Below are positions 17,387 to 26,691 of a stretch of DNA of 64,000 bases, piece after piece. The position numbers were made by a program, and so were the translations under genes. A model generated the notes under the pieces. The model made no database searches, had not been told where the DNA came from, and worked only from the letters and a program-made list of their open reading frames with translations. The DNA is from Phycicoccus elongatus Lp2. Its GTDB lineage: Bacteria > Actinomycetota > Actinomycetes > Actinomycetales > Dermatophilaceae. How positions within the stretch are numbered: the first letter of the stretch is position 1; every line of letters begins with the position of its first letter. The stretch lies in the NCBI RefSeq assembly GCF_000367525.1, contig NZ_HF570956.1, forward strand, positions 724,854-788,853, in the 5' to 3' direction.

Positions 17387-20300
17387 GTGCCGATCTCCCC
17401 GTTGCTCCTGCGCGCCGATGAGGCCCCCGAGCCGCGCACACTCGTCGACATCTTTCGGGCGACCGTTGCCGCCCATCCGGACACTCTGGCGCTCGACAAC
17501 GGCCGCGAGACCCTCACGTATGCCGCGCTCGCCGACGCCGCCGATGACATCGCGGATGCCCTCGTCGCCGTCGGGGTCGAGCGTGGCGATCGGGTCGGCG
17601 TGCGGATCCCCAGCGGCACGACCGATCTCTACATCGCAATTCTCGGCATCCTGGCCGCCGGTTGCGCCTATGTGCCGGTCGACCACGACGACCCTGACGA
17701 GCGGGCCAGGGTCGTCTTCGGGGAGGCCGGCGTCGCCGCGGTCGTGACGGCGGACCTCGTCGTGCGGGCCACCGCCGGCACCATCCCGGATTCCGGAGTG
17801 CGGGAGGACCCCGACCTGACCGACGACGCCTGGATCATCTTCACCTCCGGCTCGACCGGCACGCCCAAGGGCGTGGCCGTCACGCACCGCAACGCCGCAG
17901 CCTTCGTCGACGCCGAGTCGCTGATGTTCCTCCAAGCGGCGCCGATCCGACCCGGCGACCGGGTCATGGCCGGCCTCTCGGTCGCCTTCGACGCCAGTTG
18001 CGAGGAGATGTGGCTCGCCTGGCGCTACGGCGCCTGCCTCGTGCCCGCCCCCCGCTCACTGGTGCGCTCCGGTGTCGACCTCGGTCCGTGGCTCATCGCC
18101 AACGGCATCACCATCGTGTCGACCGTGCCGACCCTCGTGCAGCTCTGGCCGCCCGATGCCCTCACCCGCGTGCGCCTGCTCATCCTCGGCGGCGAGGCCT
18201 GCCCGCCTGAGATCGGTGCCCGCCTGGCGACCCCCGAGCGCGAGGTCTGGAACACCTACGGACCCACGGAGGCCACCGTGGTCGCCTGCGGCGCCATGCT
18301 CACCGGCGAGCCGCCGGTGCGGATCGGCCTGCCCCTGGCCGGCTGGGACCTGGCCGTCGTGGACGAGTCCGGGGAGCCGGTGCCCGATGGTGAGGAAGGC
18401 GAGTTGATCATCGGAGGTGTCGGCCTCGCCCGCTACCTGGACCCCGACAAGGACGCCGTGGCGTATGCCGCGATGCCCACCCTGGGCTGGGACCGCGCCT
18501 ATCGCTCGGGAGACCGGGTGCGCTTCGACGGGGTCGGGATCGTCTTCGCGGGCCGACGCGACGAGCAGGTCAAGGTCGGTGGCCGACGGATCGAGCTCGG
18601 CGAACTCGACTCCGCCCTCCTCGGCCTGCCCGGGGTCACCGGTGGGGGAGCCGCGGTCCGCCGCAGCGCCGCCGGCAACCCGCTGCTCATCGGTTATGTC
18701 ACGGTCGACCCGAGCAGCTTCGATGCCAAGGCATCGGTCGAGTTGCTCCGCCGCGACCTGCCCGCGCCACTGGTCCCCAAACTGGCCGTCGTCGACGACA
18801 TCCCCGTGCGGACGAGCGGCAAGATCGACCGCGACGCCCTGCCCTGGCCGCTGCCGAGCGGTGCCCTGGGGGCGGGCGCAGGCGGTGTCGCCGCGGCCTA
18901 CGAAGGGACGGCGGGGTTCATCGCCGAACATTGGGAGGTGGTGCTGGGCACCGCGCCGACCTCGAGCGACGAGGACTTCTTCGACGTCGGCGGCGACAGC
19001 CTGGCCGCCGCCGAGATCATCTCGCGGCTGCGCGCGCGGTTCCCCGAAGTGACCGTCGCCGACATCTACGAGACGCCGACCCTGGCCACGCTCGCCCCGG
19101 TGCTCGATGCCATGTCCACCCCGCAGGGTCGCCTCAACCGCGATGTCGGCATCGTGCCCCGCAAGACCCAGCTCGCCCAGGTGGCCGCCACGATCGTCAA
19201 CCGCTCGGTCGGTGCGCTGCGCTGGCTGGTGTGGATCGGGCTGGGCAACGCTCTCGCCCACGAGGTGATCGGTCTCCAGTGGCTGCCCCGGGCTCCGTGG
19301 TGGCTGCTCACCCTCGGGGTGCTCCTCCTGCTCACTCCACCCGGGCGGATGGCGCTGGCGGCGCTCAGCGCCCGCCTTCTCCTGCGCGGTGTCGAGCCCG
19401 GCGCGCACCCGCGCGGCGGCAAGGTCCACCTCAAGGTCTGGCTCGCCGAGCGGATCGCCGACGAGCTCGGCGCGACGAATCTCTCCGGCGCCGGCCTGAT
19501 CAAGGCCTACGCCCGCGGACTCGGGGCGCGGATCGGCGCGGACGTGGACCTGCACTCGCTCCCGCCTGTGACCGGCATGCTCGATCTCGGGCCCGGCGCC
19601 TCGATCGAGCCGGAAGTCGACCTGCGTGGCCACTGGATCGACGGTGCCCACTTCATCCTCGGCCCGATCCGGGTGCGCGCCGGGGCCCGCGTCGGATCGC
19701 GCTCGACGCTCCTGCCGGGGGCCGACGTCGGCAAGCGTGCCGAGATCGCCCCCGGTTCAGCGGTTTTCGGCAATGTTCCTGCCGACGAGGCTTGGTCGGG
19801 AGCGCCGGCCGCCGCAAGTGGGACGGCCCGCGGGCCGTGGGCGGACGAGGCGCCACCGAGCCGTCCCGCCTGGGTGATCGGGTATGCCGTGACCGCCCTC
19901 GCGCTCGCCGGTCTCCCCCTTGTCGCGGCGCTCGCGGGCATCGCCTCCGTTGCGGGGCCGCTCGCCGACGCGCCATCCCTGGGTGTTCTCCTCGGCCGCG
20001 CCCTGCTCTGGCTGCCCGTCGCGGCGACAGTGGGTTTCCTCGTGCTCGCGGCCCTCGTGTTCCTCATCGTCCGACTCCTCGGACTCGGGCTGACCGAGGG
20101 CGCGCACCCCGTGCACTCGCGTCAGGCGTGGCAGGCCTGGACGACGTTGCGGGTCCTCGACGAGGCCCGCACGTGGCTCTTCCCGATCTACTCCTCGACG
20201 GTGACCCCGGTGTGGCTGCGTGCGCTGGGCGCGCGGATCGGCCCGGACGTCGAGGCCTCCACGGTGCTCCTCATCCCGCGGTTCACCGATGTCCGCGAGG

Positions 20301-21292
20301 GCGCCTTCCTGGCCGATGACACCCTCGTCGCGTCCTACGAGCTGGGCGGTGGGTGGCTGCGCGTCGCCGATGCCCGGGTCGGTCGGGGTGCCTTCGTCGG
20401 CAATTCGGGCATGGCCTCTCCGGGTCGCAAGGTGCCCAAGCAGGGCCTGGTCGCCGTGCTGTCCGCCGCTCCCAAGCGCACCAAGGCCAAGGCCGGCACG
20501 AGCTGGTTGGGATCGCCCCCGCAGCGTTTGCGTCGTGAGTCCGCGGACACCGACGCCACGCGCACGACCGCGCCCCCGGTGCGGCTGCGTGTGGCGCGCG
20601 CCCTCGTCGAGCTGGCGCGGGCAGTGCCGGTCTGGCTGCACCTGGCCCTCGTCGTCCTCGCCGCCGCGACCCTCGAGTGGCTCTGGCTGCGATCCGGCTG
20701 GCTTGCTGTGCTCCTCGGCGGGGTCGTGCTGGTGGCGGTCGGCGGGGTCGGGGCAGCCGTGGCGACGGTGGCCAAGTGGACCCTCATCGGCAAGGTGCGC
20801 CCGGGTAACCATCCGCTGTGGAGTTCCTTCATCTGGCGCAACGAGCTCGCCGACACCTTCACCGAGGTCATCGCCGCTCCGTGGTTCGCGCGATCCCTCA
20901 CGGGCACGCATGTCCTCAATGCGTGGTTCCGCACCCTCGGAGCCAAGGTCGGGCACGGCGTCTGGTGCGACACCTACTGGCTGCCCGAGCCCGACCTCAT
21001 CGACCTGCGGGACGGCGCCACCGTCAACGCCGGGTGCGTCGTGCAGACCCACCTCTTCCATGACCGCGTCCTGTCGATGGACACCGTGACGATCGCCGAG
21101 GGTGGCACCCTCGGACCGAACTCGGTCGTCCTGCCGGCAGCCCGGATCGGTCGGTCGGCCACCGTCGGCCCGGTCTCACTCGTCATGCGCGGCGAGTCCG
21201 TGCCCGATCGCACCCGCTGGATGGGAAACCCGGTCGGACCGTGGCTCGACGAGCCGGCCCCGCGGCATACCCTCGACCCTGATGCGGACTGA
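17387..21292 (+). CDS. Pls/PosA-type single-module NRPS (poly-amino-acid synthetase-like)
   Basis: 1,301 residues from GTG 17387. Order: adenylation domain (about 1-500; A3 FTSGSTGTPKG, A4 FDASCEEMW, A5 NTYGPTEATV, A10 SGKIDRDAL), carrier protein with Ser538 in GGDSLAAAE, then no condensation or thioesterase domain but a large membrane region with about six hydrophobic segments alternating with hexapeptide-like (left-handed beta-helix) acyltransferase segments. This is the architecture of epsilon-poly-lysine synthetase Pls and relatives. The A4 Asp binds the substrate alpha-amino group; Asp-Ala-Glu at the 235/236/239 code positions resembles codes for basic amino acids. Likely product (inference): an isopeptide-linked amino acid homopolymer or a short conjugate. 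It sits inside the second nuo operon, and its end overlaps the next gene by 11 bases. Confidence 0.85.
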   Translation: MPISPLLLRADEAPEPRTLVDIFRATVAAHPDTLALDNGRETLTYAALADAADDIADALVAVGVERGDRVGVRIPSGTTDLYIAILGILAAGCAYVPVDHDDPDERARVVFGEAGVAAVVTADLVVRATAGTIPDSGVREDPDLTDDAWIIFTSGSTGTPKGVAVTHRNAAAFVDAESLMFLQAAPIRPGDRVMAGLSVAFDASCEEMWLAWRYGACLVPAPRSLVRSGVDLGPWLIANGITIVSTVPTLVQLWPPDALTRVRLLILGGEACPPEIGARLATPEREVWNTYGPTEATVVACGAMLTGEPPVRIGLPLAGWDLAVVDESGEPVPDGEEGELIIGGVGLARYLDPDKDAVAYAAMPTLGWDRAYRSGDRVRFDGVGIVFAGRRDEQVKVGGRRIELGELDSALLGLPGVTGGGAAVRRSAAGNPLLIGYVTVDPSSFDAKASVELLRRDLPAPLVPKLAVVDDIPVRTSGKIDRDALPWPLPSGALGAGAGGVAAAYEGTAGFIAEHWEVVLGTAPTSSDEDFFDVGGDSLAAAEIISRLRARFPEVTVADIYETPTLATLAPVLDAMSTPQGRLNRDVGIVPRKTQLAQVAATIVNRSVGALRWLVWIGLGNALAHEVIGLQWLPRAPWWLLTLGVLLLLTPPGRMALAALSARLLLRGVEPGAHPRGGKVHLKVWLAERIADELGATNLSGAGLIKAYARGLGARIGADVDLHSLPPVTGMLDLGPGASIEPEVDLRGHWIDGAHFILGPIRVRAGARVGSRSTLLPGADVGKRAEIAPGSAVFGNVPADEAWSGAPAAASGTARGPWADEAPPSRPAWVIGYAVTALALAGLPLVAALAGIASVAGPLADAPSLGVLLGRALLWLPVAATVGFLVLAALVFLIVRLLGLGLTEGAHPVHSRQAWQAWTTLRVLDEARTWLFPIYSSTVTPVWLRALGARIGPDVEASTVLLIPRFTDVREGAFLADDTLVASYELGGGWLRVADARVGRGAFVGNSGMASPGRKVPKQGLVAVLSAAPKRTKAKAGTSWLGSPPQRLRRESADTDATRTTAPPVRLRVARALVELARAVPVWLHLALVVLAAATLEWLWLRSGWLAVLLGGVVLVAVGGVGAAVATVAKWTLIGKVRPGNHPLWSSFIWRNELADTFTEVIAAPWFARSLTGTHVLNAWFRTLGAKVGHGVWCDTYWLPEPDLIDLRDGATVNAGCVVQTHLFHDRVLSMDTVTIAEGGTLGPNSVVLPAARIGRSATVGPVSLVMRGESVPDRTRWMGNPVGPWLDEPAPRHTLDPDAD

Positions 21293-22595
21293 ACCGAGCG
21301 CCGACCCCTACGTTCCGGGCCACGGCGACCTGCGCTACGCGGTCGAGGAGTACGACCTCGACCTCGACTACACGATCGCCGGCAACCACCTCGCCGGGCG
21401 CACCGTCGCGCACTGTCGCACCCTCGAGGCAACCGAGGAGATCGCCTTTGACCTGTCCTCGGCGCTGCGGGTCATGTCGGTCGAGGTCACTGGCGCCACC
21501 GTCAAACGGCACGCCCACCGGGGCTCACGGCTTGTCCTGCGGTTCGACCGCCCGGTGCCGGCCGGGCACCGGCTGACCGTGACCATCGCGACCAAGGGCC
21601 ACCCGCGGCCGATGCGCGGCCCGGACGGCCTCGCCGGGTGGGAGGAACTCGCCGACGGCGTCATCGTCGCCAGCCAACCGCATGGCGCCCCGAGTTGGTT
21701 CGCCTGCAACGACCGGCCGAGCGACAAGGCGGCCTATCGGGTGACAATCGCCTGTGACGCGGCCTACACGGTCTGGGGCAACGGGCGCCTGGCTGCGCGG
21801 CGCAAGGCGGGCCGCAAGACCGCGTGGACGTGGGTCCAGTCCGAGCCGATGGCCCCCTACCTCGCCACCCTCCAGATCGGTCGGTATGCCGTGCGCGAGC
21901 TCCCCGACGCGCCGATCCCGGTGCACGTGGTCGGGCCGGCACGGTTGCGCGCCGCGATGGACAGTGCCTTCGCCGACCAGGTACGGATGATCGAGGCGAT
22001 GCAGGAGTGGTTCGGGCCGTATCCCTTCGCGGCGGGCTACACCGCGGTCGTCACGGACGACGACCTCGAGATCCCCCTGGAGAGCCAGACCCTGTCGACC
22101 TTCGGCGCCAACCTGATGAATCGGACCTGGGAGGCCCAGCGCCTGATCGCCCATGAACTCGCCCACCAGTGGTGGGGCAACTCGATGACGGCGCGGCAGT
22201 GGCGTGACATCTGGCTGCACGAGGGCTTCGCCTGCTATGCGGAGTGGCTGTGGTCACCGGTGGCGGGGTCGGAGTCGACGGACGCGCGGGCCCGGCACAA
22301 CTGGTCGCGGCTGGCTGCCCTGCCGCAGGACCTCGTGCTCGCGGCGCCGGGGCCCAAGGACATGTTCGACGATCGGGTCTACAAGCGGGGTGCGCTGACC
22401 TTGCACGCCCTGCGGGGCGAGGTGGGTGATGACACCTTCTTCGCGATCCTCAAGGGCTTCGCTGGGCGCCATCAGCACGGCTCGGTGACGACGGCGGACT
22501 TCGAGGGCCTGGCGGCGCGGGTGACCGGACGGCGGCTGACCGACCTCTTCGACGCCTGGTTGCGCTCGCCGGCCCTGCCCCAGCTGGGTGCCTGA
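21282..22595 (+). CDS. M1-family zinc metallopeptidase
   Basis: 437 residues from ATG 21282, inside the end of the NRPS-like gene, so translationally coupled. N-terminal beta-rich M1 domain (YDLDLDYTIAGNHLAGRTV), catalytic domain with zinc motif HELAH at residues 291-295 and the third ligand in HEGFACYAEW near 314. The usual GAMEN exopeptidase motif is replaced by EIPLESQ, a variant found in a subset of bacterial M1 proteins; no C-terminal ERAP-like domain, so it is half the length of PepN. Shared operon with a Pls-like gene suggests (inference) that it trims or degrades the product. No signal peptide. Confidence 0.83.
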   Translation: MRTEPSADPYVPGHGDLRYAVEEYDLDLDYTIAGNHLAGRTVAHCRTLEATEEIAFDLSSALRVMSVEVTGATVKRHAHRGSRLVLRFDRPVPAGHRLTVTIATKGHPRPMRGPDGLAGWEELADGVIVASQPHGAPSWFACNDRPSDKAAYRVTIACDAAYTVWGNGRLAARRKAGRKTAWTWVQSEPMAPYLATLQIGRYAVRELPDAPIPVHVVGPARLRAAMDSAFADQVRMIEAMQEWFGPYPFAAGYTAVVTDDDLEIPLESQTLSTFGANLMNRTWEAQRLIAHELAHQWWGNSMTARQWRDIWLHEGFACYAEWLWSPVAGSESTDARARHNWSRLAALPQDLVLAAPGPKDMFDDRVYKRGALTLHALRGEVGDDTFFAILKGFAGRHQHGSVTTADFEGLAARVTGRRLTDLFDAWLRSPALPQLGA

Positions 22596-22788
22596 CCCCC
22601 TCCCGCCGGGTTCGGGGCGGATGCTCAGCATCATGATGCCTGCATCCCTGAGGCGAGCCTTCGGCCGATTCCCCGGGATCCGGTGGGTCAACCCCCTGGC
22701 CTGACCGGCGTGGACGGGGTCGCCGACCCGGGTCGACCACGGAGGTGGGCTCGGGAGTTCCGCGCCGGGCGACACCGGGCCGACTAGG

Positions 22789-23412
22789 GTGACCAGCGTG
22801 AGCTTGCCGGTCCCCCTGCCGATGCCCACGGTCGGCCCCTTGGGTGCTCACGCACCCAAGCCGATGCGTGTCGTGCTCAACTGGGGCCGTCGCTACTCCC
22901 TCTGGGTCTTCAACTTCGGCCTGGCCTGCTGCGCCATCGAGTTCATCGCGGCCTCGATGGGGCGCCACGACTTCATGCGTTTGGGTGTCATCCCCTTCGC
23001 GCCGGGGCCTCGTCAGGCCGACCTGATGGTCGTGTCCGGCACCGTCACCGACAAGATGGCCCCGGCGATCCGGCGGCTGTATGACCAGATGCCGGAGCCG
23101 AAGTACGTCATCTCCTTCGGCGCCTGCTCGAATTCGGGTGGCCCCTACTGGGATTCCTACTCGGTGACCAAGGGGGTCGACCAGATCATCCCGGTCGATG
23201 TGTATGTTCCCGGCTGCCCACCGCGCCCCGAGGCGCTCCTCCAGGGCATCGTCAAGCTCCAGGAGAAGATCGCCGGCGAGAAGGTCACCGGCTCACTCGT
23301 CGCCGATCGCCAGCCGGGGCGCACCCCGGGTGTCGGGTATGCCGCGCACCGCACCGTGAGCGCGGCGGAGGTCGGGCGACCACTCCTCTCTCGGCCGGAG
23401 GAGGGCTCGTGA
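22789..23412 (+). CDS. nuoB: NADH-quinone oxidoreductase subunit B, second complex
   Basis: 207 residues from GTG 22789 (GTG 22798 is equally possible). All four ligands of cluster N2 are present: adjacent Cys47-Cys48 ([10 protein letters not shown]), Cys113 (FGACSNSGG) and Cys143 ([10 protein letters not shown]). The protein is extended by about 45 residues after the conserved part. NuoB normally contacts NuoD at the quinone site; nuoD is absent from this operon. Overlaps the next gene by 4 bases. Confidence 0.94.
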   Translation: MTSVSLPVPLPMPTVGPLGAHAPKPMRVVLNWGRRYSLWVFNFGLACCAIEFIAASMGRHDFMRLGVIPFAPGPRQADLMVVSGTVTDKMAPAIRRLYDQMPEPKYVISFGACSNSGGPYWDSYSVTKGVDQIIPVDVYVPGCPPRPEALLQGIVKLQEKIAGEKVTGSLVADRQPGRTPGVGYAAHRTVSAAEVGRPLLSRPEEGS

Positions 23413-23846
23413 CCGAGGATCGACGTTCCTCCGGGCGCCCCGCGCCGGTCATGCTCAGCGGCTCTGCGCTGGCCCTCGGGCTGGTCGCGCTCGTGGCCGA
23501 GATCGTGCTCTTCGCGGCCATTGGGCAACTGGCGCACCACCACGCCGGCGGTGGCGTCACCGGCATTGTCGTCGCCGTTGTCGTGCTGGCGCTCGCGGCC
23601 GTGCTCTGGGGAGTCTTCATGGCCCCGAACAGCCCCCGGCGGATCAGCCTCCGGCCGCGGGTGGGCGTCTGTGGCGTGCTGGGACTGGTGCTCGGTGGCC
23701 TCCTGGTCGCGGCTGGCTGGACCGTGTGGGGTGTCGTCGTCGGTGTGTGCGGCCTCGGCCTGGCGGCTGTCCAGTGGGTGATGGGTCGCGCGCAGGAGCG
23801 GGCCGAAGCGGCCCGGACCGACTGCTTCCCCGGTGACCCGTCATGA
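23409..23846 (+). CDS. Small membrane protein, DUF2568/YrdB-like
   Basis: 145 residues with four hydrophobic segments; the centre reads [18 protein letters not shown], the signature stretch of the DUF2568 (YrdB) family. Function unknown. It overlaps nuoB by 4 bases and nuoC by 4 bases, so it is translated with them and takes exactly the place between B and C; this tight coupling suggests a part in the complex or a hitchhiker that has kept the operon intact. Confidence 0.6.
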   Translation: MTEDRRSSGRPAPVMLSGSALALGLVALVAEIVLFAAIGQLAHHHAGGGVTGIVVAVVVLALAAVLWGVFMAPNSPRRISLRPRVGVCGVLGLVLGGLLVAAGWTVWGVVVGVCGLGLAAVQWVMGRAQERAEAARTDCFPGDPS

Positions 23847-24379
23847 TTGCGGTCCCCGACGAGCTGGAGACCGTTGACGTCGGCGAGTGGCACGCGCGCG
23901 TCGAACGAGCCCACTGCGACGGGTTCGCGATGTTCGACTGGCTGACCGCGGTGGACCGGATGGATTCCGGCACACCGGGATTCGACGTCGTGGTCCGGCT
24001 GATCGCCCTCCCGGAGGTCAACAGCGCGACCGGGCTCCGCGGCATACGACTGACGGCGCGGGTGGCCGACGGTCAGTCGCTCGCCAGCATCACCGACCTC
24101 TACGCCGGGGCGGCCTGGCACGAGCGCGAGACCTTCGAGATGTTCGGTGTCTTCTTCGACGGCTTCGCCGACCACACGGACCTCGGTCTGCGACCCCTGC
24201 TGCTGCCGGACGGCTTCGAGGGCACCCCGCTGCGCAAGTCCTTCCAGTTGGCCGCGCGCGCATCCAAGACGTGGCCCGGCGGCAAGGAACCGGGTGAGGG
24301 CCACGACACCGCCAAGTCACCCTCGCGCCGACGGGTGCAGGCCCCGGGCGTCCCGCCGCCCGAGTGGGGCCCGAGATGA
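23843..24379 (+). CDS. nuoC: NADH-quinone oxidoreductase subunit C, second complex
   Basis: 178 residues. The NuoC (30-kDa subunit) signature is clear: ITDLYAGAAWHERETFEMFGVFFDGFADHTDLGLRPLLLPD followed by GTPLRKSF. After that comes a Pro/Arg/Lys-rich tail of about 45 residues. There is no NuoD domain fused to it and no separate nuoD follows: the ATG of nuoH2 overlaps its stop by 4 bases. Confidence 0.93.
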   Translation: MIAVPDELETVDVGEWHARVERAHCDGFAMFDWLTAVDRMDSGTPGFDVVVRLIALPEVNSATGLRGIRLTARVADGQSLASITDLYAGAAWHERETFEMFGVFFDGFADHTDLGLRPLLLPDGFEGTPLRKSFQLAARASKTWPGGKEPGEGHDTAKSPSRRRVQAPGVPPPEWGPR

Positions 24380-25332
24380 CGCTGGTGGAGGTTGCCCTGC
24401 GGGCGGTGAGCGTGCTTGCCGCCTTCCTCGTGCTGCCCCTGCTCGTCGGTCAGACCGAGCACAAACTCATGGCGCACATGCAGGGCCGCCTCGGGCCGAT
24501 GTATGCCGGGGGCTTCCACGGCTGGGCCCAACTGGTCGCCGACGGGGCCAAGTTCGTGCAGAAGGAGGACATCGTCCCCGCGGCCGCGGACAAGCGGCTC
24601 TTCCGGCTCGCCCCGGCGATCGCGCTCATCCCCTACCTGGTGGCGCTGGCCGTCGTGCCGATCGCGCCGGGTGTGGCCGGCCTCGACGTACCCGCGAGCG
24701 CGATCCTCGTGCTCGTCGCGACCGGGGTGGGCGCGCTCGGCACGCTCATTGCCGGGTGGGCGAGCGCCAACAAGTACGCCCTGATCGGGGCCCTGCGGGC
24801 GGCCGCGCAACTCATCTCCTACGAGCTGCCGATCGTGCTCGCCGTCGCGTCCGTCTGCCTGGCTGGCGGCTCCCTGTCGCTGCCCACGATCACCGAGCGG
24901 TGGCAGCCGCACTGGCTGCTCTGGCAGTTGCCCGGTGCGATCGTCTTTCTCGTCGCCGCGGTCGCCGAGCTCCAGCGCCCCCCCTTCGACACCCCGGTCG
25001 CCGATGCCGAACTCGTCATGGGGCCGTGGACGGAGTACACCGGGCTCCGCTTCGCCTTCTTCCTGCTCGCCGAGTATGCCGGGATCGTCGTGCTGTCCCT
25101 CCTCTTCGCCGCGCTGTGGCTGGGTGGGTGGCACGGACCCTTCAGTGAGCACCTCGGCTGGGTGTGGACCCTGCTCAAGGGCTTCGCCGTCGCGATCCTC
25201 GTCATCTGGATGCGGGTCGCCTGGCCGCGGGTCCGCGCCGACCAACTGCAGCGCCTGGCCTGGCTCTGGCTGGTGCCCCTGGCGCTGCTCCAACTCGCCC
25301 TCACCGGCGTCGGGGTGGTGATGGGCTGGTGA
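24376..25332 (+). CDS. nuoH: NADH-quinone oxidoreductase subunit H, second complex
   Basis: 318 residues from ATG 24376 (ATGA overlap with nuoC2). Eight hydrophobic helices; [26 protein letters not shown] corresponds to the N-terminal quinone-site loop and [33 protein letters not shown] to the acidic loop. Shorter than NuoH of the first operon (462) because it lacks the C-terminal tail. The acidic loop is VADAE where operon 1 has AEGEGE, a notable divergence in a charged region thought to couple redox to pumping. Confidence 0.94.
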   Translation: MTLVEVALRAVSVLAAFLVLPLLVGQTEHKLMAHMQGRLGPMYAGGFHGWAQLVADGAKFVQKEDIVPAAADKRLFRLAPAIALIPYLVALAVVPIAPGVAGLDVPASAILVLVATGVGALGTLIAGWASANKYALIGALRAAAQLISYELPIVLAVASVCLAGGSLSLPTITERWQPHWLLWQLPGAIVFLVAAVAELQRPPFDTPVADAELVMGPWTEYTGLRFAFFLLAEYAGIVVLSLLFAALWLGGWHGPFSEHLGWVWTLLKGFAVAILVIWMRVAWPRVRADQLQRLAWLWLVPLALLQLALTGVGVVMGW

Positions 25333-25868
25333 GCGCGCCCAAGGACAAGCGCGGGCGCGACGGCATACTCCCCGGGCTGCTCAAGGGGATGGCGACGACC
25401 GCCAAGTCGGTCATGCGACCCACCCACACCGCGGAGTACCCGCACGCCGAGCCGACCCTCCCGCCCCGTAGTCGCGGCGTCATCGCTCTGCTCGAGGAGA
25501 ACTGCACGAGTTGCATGCTCTGTGCGCGCGAGTGCCCCGACTGGTGCATCTACATCGACTCGCACAAGGAGACGATCCCGGCGACCACCGAGGGTGGCCG
25601 GGACCGGCAGCGCAACGTCCTCGACCGCTTCGCCATCGACTTCAGCCTGTGCATGTACTGCGGGATCTGCGTCGAGGTGTGCCCCTTCGACGCCCTCTTC
25701 TGGAGCCCACAGTTCGAATACGCCGAATACGACCTGCGCGACCTGCTCCACGAGAAGGACCGGTTGGGGGAGTGGATGGCGACGGTGCCTCCGCCACCGG
25801 CCCTCAATGAGTCCGCGGCCGACCCGGCCGAGGTGACCGCCGCCAACCGCCCGGAGCGGGGCCGATGA
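25329..25868 (+). CDS. nuoI: NADH-quinone oxidoreductase subunit I, second complex
   Basis: 179 residues from GTG 25329, overlapping the nuoH2 stop. Two full 4Fe-4S ligand sets: Cys59/62/65/69 ([12 protein letters not shown]) and Cys108/111/114/118 ([12 protein letters not shown]). With no NuoEFG in the operon, this 8Fe subunit is the outermost redox subunit encoded here and could accept electrons from a ferredoxin (inference). Overlaps nuoJ2. Confidence 0.94.
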   Translation: MSAPKDKRGRDGILPGLLKGMATTAKSVMRPTHTAEYPHAEPTLPPRSRGVIALLEENCTSCMLCARECPDWCIYIDSHKETIPATTEGGRDRQRNVLDRFAIDFSLCMYCGICVEVCPFDALFWSPQFEYAEYDLRDLLHEKDRLGEWMATVPPPPALNESAADPAEVTAANRPERGR

Positions 25869-26392
25869 CCTCGCTCGACCTTGCGTTCGGCGCCACCGGC
25901 CTGCTCGCGCTCGTCGGTGGGCTGCTCGCCGTCACCACTCGCCACGTCGTCCATGCCGCCCTCTGGCTCGTCGTCGCGCTGCTCGGCGTCGCGGGGTCAC
26001 TGCTCGTCCTGGGGTCCGAACTGGTGTCGCTCGTGCTCGTGCTCGTCTATGTCGGCGCGATCGTCGTGCTCGTCCTCTTCGCCCTCATGGTCACCCGCGC
26101 CCCGATCGGGCCGGACACCGCCCACACCGTCGGTTGGCCGCGCCGGATCGGTGGCGCCCTCAGTGGCGCCGCCGTCGCGGTGCTCCTCGGGGCGGTCCTC
26201 GTCCCCCTCGTGGGGGGCGCATCGGGTGGGGCCATCAAACGGGCCGCGGTCGACTCGACGACGGTGGCACAGGACCTCTTCGGCGTGTGGGTCTGGCCCT
26301 TCGAGATCCTCTCGCTGCTCCTGCTCGCCGCGCTCGTCGCGGCACTCGCCGTCTCCCGGATTCGACGGGACGAGACGGAGGTGCCCTCGTGA
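25865..26392 (+). CDS. nuoJ: NADH-quinone oxidoreductase subunit J, second complex
   Basis: 175 residues, five helices, with [19 protein letters not shown] as the NuoJ signature helix. It lacks the long hydrophilic C-terminal tail of the first operon's NuoJ. ATGA/GTGA overlaps on both sides. Confidence 0.92.
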   Translation: MTSLDLAFGATGLLALVGGLLAVTTRHVVHAALWLVVALLGVAGSLLVLGSELVSLVLVLVYVGAIVVLVLFALMVTRAPIGPDTAHTVGWPRRIGGALSGAAVAVLLGAVLVPLVGGASGGAIKRAAVDSTTVAQDLFGVWVWPFEILSLLLLAALVAALAVSRIRRDETEVPS

Positions 26393-26691
26393 TCCACCTC
26401 GTCGGCCCGGTCGTCCTGGCGGTCGCGCTCATCGGTCTGGGCATCATGGGCGTGCTCACCCGACGCCATCCCGTCATGGTCCTGATCGCGATCGAACTCA
26501 TCCTCGCCGGAGGGCTGGTCCTGCTCGTCACCAGCGGATTGGTCGGGGGGAGCCGCTGGTCCGGGGCCTCGGTGCTCCCCCTCTTCGTCATCACGATCGC
26601 GGCGGCCGAGACCGTCGTCGCCCTCGCGATCGTCCTCACCCTCTTCCGGCATCGCCGACGCATCGACCTCGATGACGGGAGCGAGCCGTGA
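26389..26691 (+). CDS. nuoK: NADH-quinone oxidoreductase subunit K, second complex
   Basis: 100 residues from GTG 26389. Three helices with the two expected intramembrane glutamates: IAIELILAGGL and AAAETVVALAI. Overlaps nuoJ2 and nuoL2 by 4 bases. Confidence 0.93.
   Translation: MIHLVGPVVLAVALIGLGIMGVLTRRHPVMVLIAIELILAGGLVLLVTSGLVGGSRWSGASVLPLFVITIAAAETVVALAIVLTLFRHRRRIDLDDGSEP

Noticed and set aside
18056-19651. 531-codon minus-strand frame across the Pls-like gene
   Set aside because: Shadow frame; low-complexity acidic/basic protein and the opposite strand has clear NRPS motifs.
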